Shown here: positions 7,913 through 14,899 of the stretch, in pieces
How positions within the stretch are numbered: position 1 is the stretch's first letter
How the letters are laid out: each line of letters opens with the position of its first letter
Origin: Chthoniobacterales bacterium
GTDB lineage: Bacteria; Verrucomicrobiota; Verrucomicrobiia; Chthoniobacterales; UBA10450
Length of the DNA stretch: 18,933 bases
Assembly (NCBI GenBank): GCA_013695925.1
Contig: JACCZO010000398.1
Span: 1-18,933, forward strand
Direction: 5' to 3'
Notes under the pieces: generated by a model
Seen by the model: only the letters and a program-made list of their open reading frames with translations
The model's database searches: none
Told to the model about the DNA's origin: nothing
Program-made: the position numbers and the translations under genes

Positions 7913-8572
7913 TCAATTCGCTGGCTGCTGCAGTTCCCGCATGAGAAAGCGCAGCCGGTCATATTGATCCTCGTGGTTCTCTCCGCCGGTTTCGATGACG
8001 GCAAAGTTTTGCAGCGCGGCGGCGGACGCCAACGGCTCGCCTGCTTTCGGAAAACAGACCGTGGCAGTACGGCGAATCCAGACTTCGTCGATCCGCGGGA
8101 GTTGATCCGCGCCCGGCGGCGGAGTGGCAAATCGCGTCCCGGGCGCAGGGTTGCCGGAGCGATCCTCGAGCGGATGGACGACGCAAACCGGGAGCGTCCC
8201 CTTGAATGCATTGACGACGAGTGTGCTGAGGAGTTCGGAGTCGATGGTTTCCGTGACGACGAGCAAGGCTTCGCCCGCCCCGGCGACACTTTCCAGGAGC
8301 GGCAGCCAGGCGGCGAGCGGTTCTTGCGCGGCTTTATCACAAACCAGGACACGACAATGCCGCAGCCGAACGGCCCACGGGACTTCCCACCACATCGCCG
8401 TGGCGTCACGCAGGAAATGCGGAGAGAGCGCGCCGCCGAGCAGAAGTCCTCGTCGCTGAATCAGACGGGAGTCAAAGGTTTCGGAGGCGGAGCACCAGAT
8501 GTGGCGATTATCCGGCAGCAGTTGGCGGGCCTCAGTAATGAGTGCGAGAAGGTCGGTCGGACGGTCGTTCAT
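7913..8572 (-). CDS. Free-standing GroEL apical-domain-like protein
   Basis: 219 aa. Residues 47-135 follow the apical domain of GroEL/Cpn60 closely. GALSPHFLRDA (48-57) matches the GYLSPYF strand. WLPLLESVAGAGEALLVVTE (89-108) matches helix H and the following strand. SELLSTLVVNAFKGTLPVCVV (112-132) matches helix I and the next strand. The C-terminal YDRLRFLMREL (204-214) resembles GroEL YDREKLQERLA. The equatorial ATPase domain is absent on both sides, and an in-frame stop lies about 25 codons upstream of the ATG, so this is not a cut GroEL gene. Groove-lining positions corresponding to L234, L237, L259, V263 and V264 of E. coli GroEL are kept; the tyrosines of the first strand (Y199, Y203) are replaced by Ala and His. 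The segment after it (GFGDRR in GroEL) is replaced by a Pro/Gly-rich stretch (135-160). A protein-binding or holdase role is inference. No Shine-Dalgarno is evident. Confidence 0.75.
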   Translation of the reverse strand: MNDRPTDLLALITEARQLLPDNRHIWCSASETFDSRLIQRRGLLLGGALSPHFLRDATAMWWEVPWAVRLRHCRVLVCDKAAQEPLAAWLPLLESVAGAGEALLVVTETIDSELLSTLVVNAFKGTLPVCVVHPLEDRSGNPAPGTRFATPPPGADQLPRIDEVWIRRTATVCFPKAGEPLASAAALQNFAVIETGGENHEDQYDRLRFLMRELQQPAN

Positions 8573-8878
8573 GGCAGGCGCTAAACTGCCGAAGAAGCGG
8601 CGCCGCGGAAAGCGATTTTCGCCAGAGGCTCGAGCCGCGTCTCAACCGTCCGCGTGCGGCTTTCGGTGGCTCGCTGCCGAGCGGTTCCTATTCATTGAAG
8701 CGATCGGAGAGCCATCCGGGAGACGCGGCGGAAGCGCGCGGCAGAAGCAGGGCAAAGAGAATCGCGAGAATGGCAGGACGTATGGCGCCGGCATTGTCGC
8801 AGGTCGGCCCGCACCCGCCCCGGGCGCACACACGTGTTGACTTGGAGTTCGCGCACGGGCGTTTTACCTTCCCCGGCG
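8573..8878. other. Divergent spacer between the GroEL-like and AKR-like genes
   Basis: About 306 bases without a supported gene. A TTGACT (8837-8842) lies 36 bases upstream of the plus-strand ATG at 8879 and could be a -35 element, with GTTTTA (8861-8866) as a poor -10 at 18-base spacing. On the minus strand, around 8688-8790, one frame reads like a bare signal peptide (PAILAILFALLLPRASA, then a stop after about 12 residues). It has no ATG near its start and no mature domain, so I do not call a gene. Confidence 0.4.
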
Positions 8879-10033
8879 ATGGAAATGACAAGAACAGCTT
8901 TTGGGATGTGGGCGGGCGGACGATTCATGCACTTCGGCGAACCGATCGACGACGACCGCTTCATCGCTCTCATCCGGCTCGCTTACGAAAAGGGCGTGCG
9001 CTCTTTCCTGACCGCCGATGTCTACGGCGCGGGCGAGGCGGACGCTTTGCTCGGCCGGGCACTGGAGGGAATTCCGCGCCAGAGCTATTGCCTGGCCGGT
9101 GCGGTCGGGCACGATTTTTACAAGGGAGAACGCGAGGGTTCGAAGGGTTTCCCACGGTTCACCAGCCCGGCCCTGCGTAAACCGGCCGACTACGCGAGCT
9201 ATCTGCGCGAAGCGACGGAGAAATCGCTCGCGCGTTGTCGCGCGGATCGGTTCGATCTTCTCCTTTTACATAATCCGGACGCCACAGGCTTCACCAGCGA
9301 CGCGGTCTGGAAAGGGATGGAGAAGCTGAAAGACGCTGGCCTAACGAGTCAACTCGGAATCGCGCCGGGCCCGGCGAATGGATTCACCCTCGATCTCATT
9401 CTTAGCCTGGAGCGCTTCAAAGGGCTGATCGATTGGGCGATGATCATTCTCAACCCGCTCGAGCCATGGCCGGGACGGCTGGTTTTTCCCGCGGCGGAAA
9501 AAACGGGGACGAAAATTCTGACCCGGGTGGTCGATTACGGCGGGCTTTTCCACGATGATGTGAAACCGGGCCACCAATTCGCGCCGCGCGATCACCGGAC
9601 CTTTCGCCCGGCCGGCTGGGTCGAGGCGGGTGCGGAGAAGATGGACCGAATGCGCGCGAGCGCGAAGCAACATGGCCTAACGATGCTGCAACTGGCCTGC
9701 ATTTGGAATTTGCAGCACGCGCCAGTGCAGTGCGTCGTCCCGACGCTCATCCAGGAGCCGGGTGCAAAGGCGAAGTCGATCGAGGCAAAGGTCGAGGAGC
9801 TCGCAGCGCTACCGGAAGTGCGATTGAGCGAGGAGGAGCACGCGCAATTGGCGGAGATCGGCGACAACGCCAACTGCATGACCTTGAAAGGTGGAAACGC
9901 CGAACACAGCGGCGATCCCCTGCCCGACCGCTGGCCGCTCAACCCCGAGCTCCAGGCGGTCGCGACGCGCTGGAAAATCGATCCGGCGCACGATTTGGCC
10001 AACTCCATGCATCCCGACGCGGCGGCGAAGTAG
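8879..10033 (+). CDS. Aldo/keto-reductase-fold protein with an incomplete catalytic tetrad
   Basis: 384 aa. The barrel order of aldo/keto reductases is clear: AFGMWAGG near the start, TADVYGAGEADALLG (45-59), FDLLLLHNPD (125-134) and WKGMEKLKDAGLTSQLGIAP (strand 6 region). Of the four catalytic residues, the Tyr (Y49) and His (H131) are present. The Asp position is Leu (L44, in FLTADVY where the family has DTAxxY) and the Lys position is Ala (A75, in CLAGAVG where the family has LATKVG). It also has a long C-terminal tail (about residues 325-384) beyond the usual barrel. Either it uses different chemistry or it is no longer a reductase. ATG 8879 was chosen because homology begins there; a second ATG is two codons later. 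No signal peptide is seen. It is divergent from the GroEL-like gene, and the next gene starts 33 bases downstream. Confidence 0.85.
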   Translation: MEMTRTAFGMWAGGRFMHFGEPIDDDRFIALIRLAYEKGVRSFLTADVYGAGEADALLGRALEGIPRQSYCLAGAVGHDFYKGEREGSKGFPRFTSPALRKPADYASYLREATEKSLARCRADRFDLLLLHNPDATGFTSDAVWKGMEKLKDAGLTSQLGIAPGPANGFTLDLILSLERFKGLIDWAMIILNPLEPWPGRLVFPAAEKTGTKILTRVVDYGGLFHDDVKPGHQFAPRDHRTFRPAGWVEAGAEKMDRMRASAKQHGLTMLQLACIWNLQHAPVQCVVPTLIQEPGAKAKSIEAKVEELAALPEVRLSEEEHAQLAEIGDNANCMTLKGGNAEHSGDPLPDRWPLNPELQAVATRWKIDPAHDLANSMHPDAAAK

Positions 10034-10066
10034 CGGGATGTCGCGAGCGGCCTTAGGATCGCCGAA

Positions 10067-10531
10067 ATGATGACACGAATTCTCGCCGTTCTTTTACTTC
10101 TCACCTTCACCAGCGCAATCCGAGCCGAGACCGAGCCGGAGGCGCCGGTATTGACCAAACTCCTGAACGAGTTTCTCGCCGGCGCGGGCCGCAATGACGC
10201 CACAATTCACGAGCGTTTCTGGGCGGACGATCTGATTTACACGACCTCCAAAGGCGAGCGCAAAGACAAGGCCGCGATCATGAAGGAAGTGCGCTCCGAG
10301 GCGCCACCGAAAGAAGGCGATGAGACGACCGTCTTCACCGCGGAGAACGTCCGCATCCAGCAATACGGCGAAACTGCGATCGTCGCTTTCCGCCTCGTCG
10401 GCACCACGGAAAAGGACGGGAAAAAAACGATCAACAAATATCTTAACACCGGCACCTTTCTCAAACGCAACGGCCAATGGCAGGCGGTGGCGTGGCAGGC
10501 GACGATGATCCCCGGGAAAGACAAGCCGTAG
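10067..10531 (+). CDS. Exported NTF2-like (DUF4440/SnoaL-type) protein
   Basis: 154 aa. Residues 1-21 are a Sec signal peptide (two Met, Arg, then ILAVLLLLTFTSAIRA). The remainder fits one cone-shaped NTF2-like domain: helix LTKLLNEFLAGAGRNDATIHERF, then strands DDLIYTT, ENVRIQQYGETAIVAFRLVG, NTGTFLKRNGQWQAVAWQAT. The ending NGQWQAVAWQ is typical of DUF4440 proteins. These are small-ligand-binding or accessory proteins with no single function. TAGGA 12-16 bases upstream of the first ATG is a modest ribosome site. It may be read through from the AKR-like gene 33 bases before it. It is convergent with the next gene, 25 bases apart. Confidence 0.8.
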   Translation: MMTRILAVLLLLTFTSAIRAETEPEAPVLTKLLNEFLAGAGRNDATIHERFWADDLIYTTSKGERKDKAAIMKEVRSEAPPKEGDETTVFTAENVRIQQYGETAIVAFRLVGTTEKDGKKTINKYLNTGTFLKRNGQWQAVAWQATMIPGKDKP

Positions 10532-10533
10532 GC

Positions 10534-10550
10534 GACGGCAATCCCCCGTC
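10534..10550. terminator. Small hairpin between two convergent genes
   Basis: GACGG (10534-10538) pairs with CCGTC (10546-10550) around a 7-base loop, in the 25-base gap between convergent stop codons. An overlapping alternative pairs ACGGC with GCCGT (10552-10556). There is no T-tract on either side, so bidirectional termination is only a possibility. Confidence 0.3.
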
Positions 10551-10556
10551 AGCCGT

Positions 10557-11114
10557 TCAACGCCCGATGATGCGAGGGACTTTCCCGCTTTCGTGCCCGT
10601 AAGATGCGCCGACCGTGATCTGAGTGTTCCCCTGGATGATCTGGCCCAGAATATATCCGGCCTCTACGTCGTGGCTGTATTTGCCGCCGAACGATTTCCC
10701 AAAGAAAACGCCGACCTCTCCGCCGACATAATCAGGTTTGGCAAATAGCTCCGGCTTTTCGTTGCTCTCCGATCGCGCCAGCGTCGACGACGGCGGCGCC
10801 GTCACGCGCGGCGTTTCCGAGGTGGAGAAGGTGGGCAGAAAATTTGCTCTCGTCGCTTCCACCCAACCGAACGTCCCCGGGAACGAAAAACTCCGTCCAT
10901 CCACGAGCGTGAGCGGACCGCCGCCGTGCCATGCGTCGTGCAGGGAGGGGAACGATCCCGGTCGCGCCAGCGTTGCCCGACCTGACACCAGCGTGCTCGG
11001 GCTGGCCTGCTCCAGGGTGAAGCGCGACGCCTCTGAGTTCTTCCCCTCCTGGGCCCAAACTGAGACGCAAAGACCGAGGATGGCCGCGGCAACCGGCAGT
11101 GCGCGTTTGATCAT
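10557..11114 (-). CDS. Exported hypothetical protein
   Basis: 185 aa from ATG 11114. This start has a strong ribosome site, GGAGGAGGG (11122-11130), about 8 bases upstream. It also begins a clean signal peptide (MIKRALPVAAAILGLCVSVWAQ), so the longer open frame to 11291 is not used. The mature part is Ser/Pro/Thr-rich in its first half. It ends in alternating short strands with glycine turns (YVGGEVGVFFGKSFGG, VEAGYILGQIIQGNTQ, ITVGASYGHESG), which could be beta-hairpins of an outer-membrane or surface protein. I recognise no family. The leader RNA contains a short hairpin at 11161-11176. The gene is divergent from the WXXGXW protein gene, with a 195-base spacer. Confidence 0.7.
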   Translation of the reverse strand: MIKRALPVAAAILGLCVSVWAQEGKNSEASRFTLEQASPSTLVSGRATLARPGSFPSLHDAWHGGGPLTLVDGRSFSFPGTFGWVEATRANFLPTFSTSETPRVTAPPSSTLARSESNEKPELFAKPDYVGGEVGVFFGKSFGGKYSHDVEAGYILGQIIQGNTQITVGASYGHESGKVPRIIGR

Positions 11115-11160
11115 GCCGAAACCCTCCTCCGAAATACCGGGGACGCCAGCGAAAAAAACT

Positions 11161-11176
11161 TCCACGCTCCCGTGGA
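11161..11176. promoter_or_regulatory. Short hairpin in the leader of the exported protein gene
   Basis: TCCACG and CGTGGA flank a 4-base loop, 47 bases upstream of the ATG at 11114. It could fold in the 5' leader RNA or be an operator in the divergent spacer. Nothing else regulatory stands out between 11115 and 11309. Confidence 0.25.
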
Positions 11177-11309
11177 GTTGGCCGCGCGGCTCCATACGCC
11201 CTTTTTCTCCGCTCATCCGATTACAAAGGGACGCGATGACCTGCACAAATCCCATCACGGGTGCGGTTTGAATAATCTGCGGCGGAATCACGTCTGCGTT
11301 TAAACACCA

Positions 11310-12497
11310 ATGCTACTTATGAAAACTAAACTCTCTCTCTTCGCGCTCGCGGCCCTTCTCTTTGGGGGACTGCCGATCGCTTCTTCCTCCGCCGCAATCG
11401 GCATCGCGGTCGGCATCGCGCCACCACCCATCCCGATTTATGCGCAGCCATACTGCCCGGGTCCCGGTTATATTTGGACACCAGGCTACTGGGCCTACTC
11501 CGATTTCGGGTACTACTGGGTTCCCGGCGTCTGGGTTCTGGCCCCGCGCATCGGATTCCTCTGGACTCCCGGCTACTGGGGTTACAGCGGCAACCGTTAC
11601 GTCTTTTACGACGGTTATTGGGGCCCATCCGTCGGTTACTACGGCGGCATCAATTACGGCTTCGGCTACGTCGGCCACGGATATTACGGCGGCCGCTGGG
11701 CTGGCAACACCTTCCGCTACAACACCGCGGTCACCCGGGTGAACACGACCGTCATCAACAATACCTACGTCGATAATTCCTTCGCCAGCAAGGCCACCAA
11801 GACCCGCGCCAGCTTCAACGGCCCGGGCGGTGTGCAAGCCAAGCCCACCAAGCAAGAAGAGGCGGTCCCGAAAGCTAATCGACTCGCGCCGACCAAAACC
11901 CAGCGTTCGATCGTTGAGGCAGCGAAGGAGAATCCCGCCCTCCACGCAAAAAACAACAAAGGCAAGCCCAAGGCCGACGCCGTCAACGCTGTTCGGACCA
12001 AGGTGGCTCCTGACGCCTCGGCACAAAATGGCCGAGCCGGTCGAAACCAGAAAAAGGGTGAAAACCAGGCCGCTGCTGACAACCAGGCGGGAGCTGACAA
12101 TCAGCCTCGCGGCAATAAGCAGGGCCGCGCCGAAGACCGCGCCAATAATAATAACGTGAAGCAGGCCGACGCCGCTAAACCGGATCGTGCCCCGAAGCGC
12201 GCCCAAAAGTCCGACGCAAATGCGAACGCCTCCCGGAACGTTGACCGTGCCCGGCCCGTGCAAGCGGCGAGCAAGCCGGCCAGAGAGCGGAACGTCGCCA
12301 GGCCGACCACCAGGGCCGGGAGCAACAACCAGCTCAACAACGCCCCGAATCGGAACGTTCAACGCAAACCACAGGCCGTCCAACGGCAGCGTGCGCCCAT
12401 GGCTCGGAAAGCGCCCCAGGCCGCGCCCCAAGACCGCGGACCGGCGCAGGGCCAGCAGAAAAAGAAAAAGCGCAAGAACGCGCCCGACGACCAATAA
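11310..12497 (+). CDS. WXXGXW-repeat exported protein with long basic Asn/Gln/Ala-rich tail
   Basis: 395 aa. A Sec signal peptide covers about residues 4-29 (KTKLSLFALAALLFGG ... SSSAA). Residues 48-105 carry tandem Trp/Gly/Tyr repeats of the WXXGXW family: WTPGYW (56-61), WVPGVW (70-75), WTPGYW (85-90) and DGYWGP (101-106). A Gly/Tyr-rich stretch follows (107-130). From about residue 160 to the end the protein is low complexity, very rich in Ala, Asn, Gln, Lys and Arg, and ends in a Lys/Arg cluster. WXXGXW proteins are exported proteins of unknown function; short forms usually end soon after the repeats, so the 230-residue polycationic tail is notable and may bind polyanions in the envelope or cell surface (inference). 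Starts at ATG 11310 and ATG 11319 are equally possible. A good terminator follows the stop. Confidence 0.82.
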   Translation: MLLMKTKLSLFALAALLFGGLPIASSSAAIGIAVGIAPPPIPIYAQPYCPGPGYIWTPGYWAYSDFGYYWVPGVWVLAPRIGFLWTPGYWGYSGNRYVFYDGYWGPSVGYYGGINYGFGYVGHGYYGGRWAGNTFRYNTAVTRVNTTVINNTYVDNSFASKATKTRASFNGPGGVQAKPTKQEEAVPKANRLAPTKTQRSIVEAAKENPALHAKNNKGKPKADAVNAVRTKVAPDASAQNGRAGRNQKKGENQAAADNQAGADNQPRGNKQGRAEDRANNNNVKQADAAKPDRAPKRAQKSDANANASRNVDRARPVQAASKPARERNVARPTTRAGSNNQLNNAPNRNVQRKPQAVQRQRAPMARKAPQAAPQDRGPAQGQQKKKKRKNAPDDQ

Positions 12498-12535
12498 CAT
12501 TCAGGCGCCCCCGCGCCACTGACCTCCCGGCAGAG

Positions 12536-12593
12536 CCGGCGATGGGATGCAGCGGTGAAAATCCGCTGCACTCCACGCCGGTTTTCTGTTTTA
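12536..12593 (+). terminator. Nested hairpin followed by T-rich tract
   Basis: An inner perfect stem, TGCAGCGG (12548-12555) with CCGCTGCA (12563-12570), closes a TGAAAAT loop. An outer stem, CCGGCG (12536-12541) with CGCCGG (12576-12581), encloses it across an asymmetric internal loop. TTTTCTGTTTT follows directly. Position, 38 bases after the WXXGXW gene stop, and the T-tract fit a rho-independent terminator. The two-level stem is more elaborate than usual, so a structured leader RNA for the next gene cannot be excluded. Confidence 0.65.
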
Positions 12594-12681
12594 TCCGCAC
12601 TCGTTAGGCGCGTGCCTCCCGCGCCCCCGAGCGAAAATTGGTTTGCCTGATCGCGGCGCGATCTCGCAGAATGCCGGCCGC

Positions 12682-14310
12682 ATGGCTTCAGGCAGAACAC
12701 CTCTTTTTCGCAAACTCATGCAGACCGTGCAGCAGGCGCACTGGATCAACTCCCACCCGGACAAAGAACAGCTCTTTTACGAGACGCGTGCGGCGCGCAG
12801 CGTCTCGCGGCGCGATTTCGTCCGACTGCTCGGCGCCGCAGGATTCGCCACCGCCGTGGGCGGAATACCCGGCTCCAACCTCGCGCGAGAAAAGAAAACC
12901 GGCGCCAGAATCTCCGGCGGTTCGGTGGCGATTCTGGGCGCGGGCGTGGCGGGCCTCACCGCCGCCTACCGGCTACAAAAAGCCTGCGTGCCCTGTGAGA
13001 TCTTTGAGGCGAGCGGACGGACCGGCGGCCGCATGTTCACCAAACGCAATTTCAATTCCGACAGAATGTTTTGCGAGCTCGGTGGCGAACTGGTCGACAG
13101 CGATCACGCCGATCTCATCCAGCTCGCCGCCGAGCTGGGCGTCGAGATTCAGGAGTTAAAAGGAAACGACAAAGGAGTCGACCTCTACTATTTCGGCGGC
13201 AAACATTACCACGACGAAGAACTCATCCCTGCGTTCCAGTCTTTTGCCGCCCGTCTCGCAGCCGACCAGGGCACCCTTTACGATAAAGATCAGCAGCTCA
13301 TCCCGGAGAGAGCGGAACACTTCGACCGTCTAAGTCTGGCCGAGTATCTCGCCGCTGCCGGCAAAGGCGTCGACCAATGGGTCATCGATCTTCTCCGCGT
13401 CGCCTATGTCATCGAGTACGGGCGCGACAGCGACGAGCAGTCCGCCCTGAATCTCATTACCTATCTCGAGCCTGAGACCAAAGACGGCTTCAAGTTATAC
13501 GGTTCGAGCGACGAATCGAAGCGGATCAAGGGCGGCAGCGGCACCTTGCCCGACGCCCTAACGAGAGCACTCGACGGCAAAGTCAAAATCAATCGCGGTT
13601 TTCGCCTCGTGAAATTGGGCAACGGCAACGGAGTCATTGCCCTTACTTTCTCCACCGACGACGGCACTCGCACCCTGAAATTCGAGCGCGCCATCTGCAC
13701 CCTGCCCTTCACCATGCTGCGATTGGTGGAAGGCGTCGATCGTCTGCCCATCAGCCCGGCGAAGAAACGATCGATCGCCCACCTCGGTTATGGTTACAAC
13801 GTGAAGCTGATGCTCGGCTTCACCGAGCGCTGGTGGCGCAACCTGGAACTCCATCTGCCCGGGCCGAGCAATGGCAGCATCTTCACCGATCTCCCCCTCC
13901 AGGCCACCTGGGAGACCAGCCGCGGCCAGGAAGGTTCGCGCGGTGTCCTCACTAACTTCATGGGTGGCTCAACCGGGAAAAACTTTGCCCCGGCCCGCAT
14001 CGACAAAGTCAAAGAAGAGCTCAACCGCATCTTTCCCGGGATCAAAGATAAGTTCGATGGCAACCGCGCCGTCATGAACTGGCCCGTCTATCAATATGTG
14101 AAGGGCAGTTACACCTGTCCCCTCGTCGGCCAATTCACCACCCTCCTCGAGTCAGCCGGCACCGCGGAGGTGGACGGGCAACTCCTCTTCGCCGGCGAAC
14201 ACACCAGCCCTGATTTCTCCGGCTTCATGAACGGCGGCATCCAATCAGGCAACCGTGCCGCGCAGGAAATCATCGCGCCATTCAAGGCAAAGCTGCCCAA
14301 GGCCGCCTGA
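12682..14310 (+). CDS. Tat-exported flavin monoamine oxidase-family protein
   Basis: 542 aa from ATG 12682 (MASGRTPLFRKLMQ). A twin-arginine signal SRRDFVRLLGAAGF (42-55) is followed by a hydrophobic stretch, placing the folded flavoprotein outside the cytoplasm. The FAD-binding core starts with VAILGAGVAGLTAAYRL (82-98), the ribose-binding Glu E109 and SGRTGGRMFT (111-120), the amine-oxidase signature. The C-terminal FAD contact LLFAGEHTSPDFSGFMNGGIQSG is intact. The family (monoamine and L-amino-acid oxidases) oxidises amines to aldehydes, releasing H2O2 and ammonia; the substrate cannot be told. The 40-residue stretch before the twin arginines is long, so ATG 12718 is an alternative start; the frame also opens at TTG 12643. 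No good ribosome site precedes any of them. The stop is followed by CGTTAGGC (minus orientation, 14313-14320). Confidence 0.88.
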   Translation: MASGRTPLFRKLMQTVQQAHWINSHPDKEQLFYETRAARSVSRRDFVRLLGAAGFATAVGGIPGSNLAREKKTGARISGGSVAILGAGVAGLTAAYRLQKACVPCEIFEASGRTGGRMFTKRNFNSDRMFCELGGELVDSDHADLIQLAAELGVEIQELKGNDKGVDLYYFGGKHYHDEELIPAFQSFAARLAADQGTLYDKDQQLIPERAEHFDRLSLAEYLAAAGKGVDQWVIDLLRVAYVIEYGRDSDEQSALNLITYLEPETKDGFKLYGSSDESKRIKGGSGTLPDALTRALDGKVKINRGFRLVKLGNGNGVIALTFSTDDGTRTLKFERAICTLPFTMLRLVEGVDRLPISPAKKRSIAHLGYGYNVKLMLGFTERWWRNLELHLPGPSNGSIFTDLPLQATWETSRGQEGSRGVLTNFMGGSTGKNFAPARIDKVKEELNRIFPGIKDKFDGNRAVMNWPVYQYVKGSYTCPLVGQFTTLLESAGTAEVDGQLLFAGEHTSPDFSGFMNGGIQSGNRAAQEIIAPFKAKLPKAA

Positions 14311-14338
14311 TCGCCTAACGAGCCAGCCCGAGACCATT

Positions 14339-14473
14339 TCAGCAAAGACTAACGTCCGGTGCGGCCTGCCCGTGCTGGCCGCGCACGGCGTCGTTGCGCT
14401 TTTCGATCAGGGCCTCGGTGCCTTCTAAACGGTAATCCTTCGGCAGACGGACAGGTTGGCTGCCGCCGTCCCG
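14339..14473 (-). pseudogene. Remnant of a VapB/VagC-type antitoxin
   Basis: On the minus strand, 14473 to 14384 encodes RDGGSQPVRLPKDYRLEGTE followed by ALIEKRNDAV. This matches the core of VagC/VapB antitoxins (consensus NGRSQAVRLPKEFRF ... V.I...GDAV). The usual first ten residues with an initiator Met are missing, with an in-frame stop at 14509-14507. After the core the frame runs into an unrelated tail and stops at 14339. No PIN toxin lies downstream, since the amine oxidase gene ends at 14310. It is a decayed relic rather than a working gene. It is a different antitoxin subtype from the AbrB gene at 4964. Confidence 0.6.
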
Positions 14474-14530
14474 CTCGCTTCTGCTACCTCGCGGCCTCCG
14501 TTCGAATCACCTCGTGGTGAAACGGACAAG

Positions 14531-14725
14531 ACGCCGACCGTGCGCATCGGTTTAGAGGAACTCGAAACCGCTGCGCCGAAGGCGCCAGGCCGCATCATAA
14601 ACGGAAGACCGCTTTTGCTTACAGGAAACGCGACAACGATCGGACGGAGTCCGGAAAACGGTCTCCCAATCGCAGATGCTACTGTATCCAGTCTCCCTGC
14701 ACAGATTAGGAAGCTGGTTCTCGCC
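14531..14725 (+). pseudogene. Remnant of an FHA domain
   Basis: The plus frame through 14582-14713 reads GRIINGRPLLLTGNATTIGR then SPENGLPIADATVSSLPAQI. This follows the first half of a forkhead-associated domain (consensus G..l.l....tIGR.peN.l.i.d..vS..HA.i). The conserved His of SxxHAxI is Pro here (CCT instead of CAT). The second half of the domain (G..l.D..StNGT) is missing, and no convincing start codon or ribosome site is present. FHA domains bind phosphothreonine. I treat this as a degraded gene fragment. A chance match is possible but the similarity runs over about 40 residues in register. Confidence 0.5.
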
Positions 14726-14809
14726 GCGGCTGAGACTCATCCGCTGTCACTTTTTTCCGGCGCGTTTAGCACGCGAGGTCGCCCGCCACGGGCAAGCTGT
14801 GCGCTCCCC

Positions 14810-14858
14810 GTTTTAAAACACCGGGCGGGACGCCCGGTAGCCCCACAGGCAAGATGCC
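14810..14858. repeat. Hairpin repeat unit of the GILPVG type
   Basis: GTTTTAAAAC (14810-14819) is a perfect palindrome. ACCGGGCG-GGA-CGCCCGGT (14820-14838) is a strong 8-base-pair hairpin. CACAGGCAAGATGCCGATG follows, with GGC-AAGAT-GCC at 14848-14858. Read on the minus strand this last part gives IGILPVG, a peptide that recurs in spurious small proteins of Verrucomicrobiota and related genomes because a dispersed extragenic repeat encodes it (from memory of such annotations, not checked). It lies 40 bases past the stop of the minus-strand transporter gene, so it may also end that transcript. Confidence 0.55.
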
Positions 14859-14899
14859 GATGCTCCGGCGTGTCGCGGGCGGTCTCTGTGTCCCTCGCG

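Noticed and set aside
8688..8836. Minus-strand frame with a signal-peptide-like stretch (PAILAILFALLLPRASA)
   Set aside because: It has no ATG near the hydrophobic stretch, ends after about a dozen further residues and shows no ribosome site; chance hydrophobic codons are likely.
11313..12500. A 395-codon open frame antisense to the WXXGXW gene
   Set aside because: The plus-strand product has a signal peptide and recognisable repeats; the antisense frame is open because of the biased codon composition of the low-complexity tail, and its product is repetitive Val/Leu/Gly sequence without motifs.
12541..12581. Cobalamin-riboswitch-like words (GGTGAAAATCC, and CGCCACTG nearby)
   Set aside because: The order of the conserved boxes is wrong (CGCCACTG lies before, not after, the GGTGAAAATCC segment) and the remaining boxes are absent; a terminator explains the stem and T-tract.
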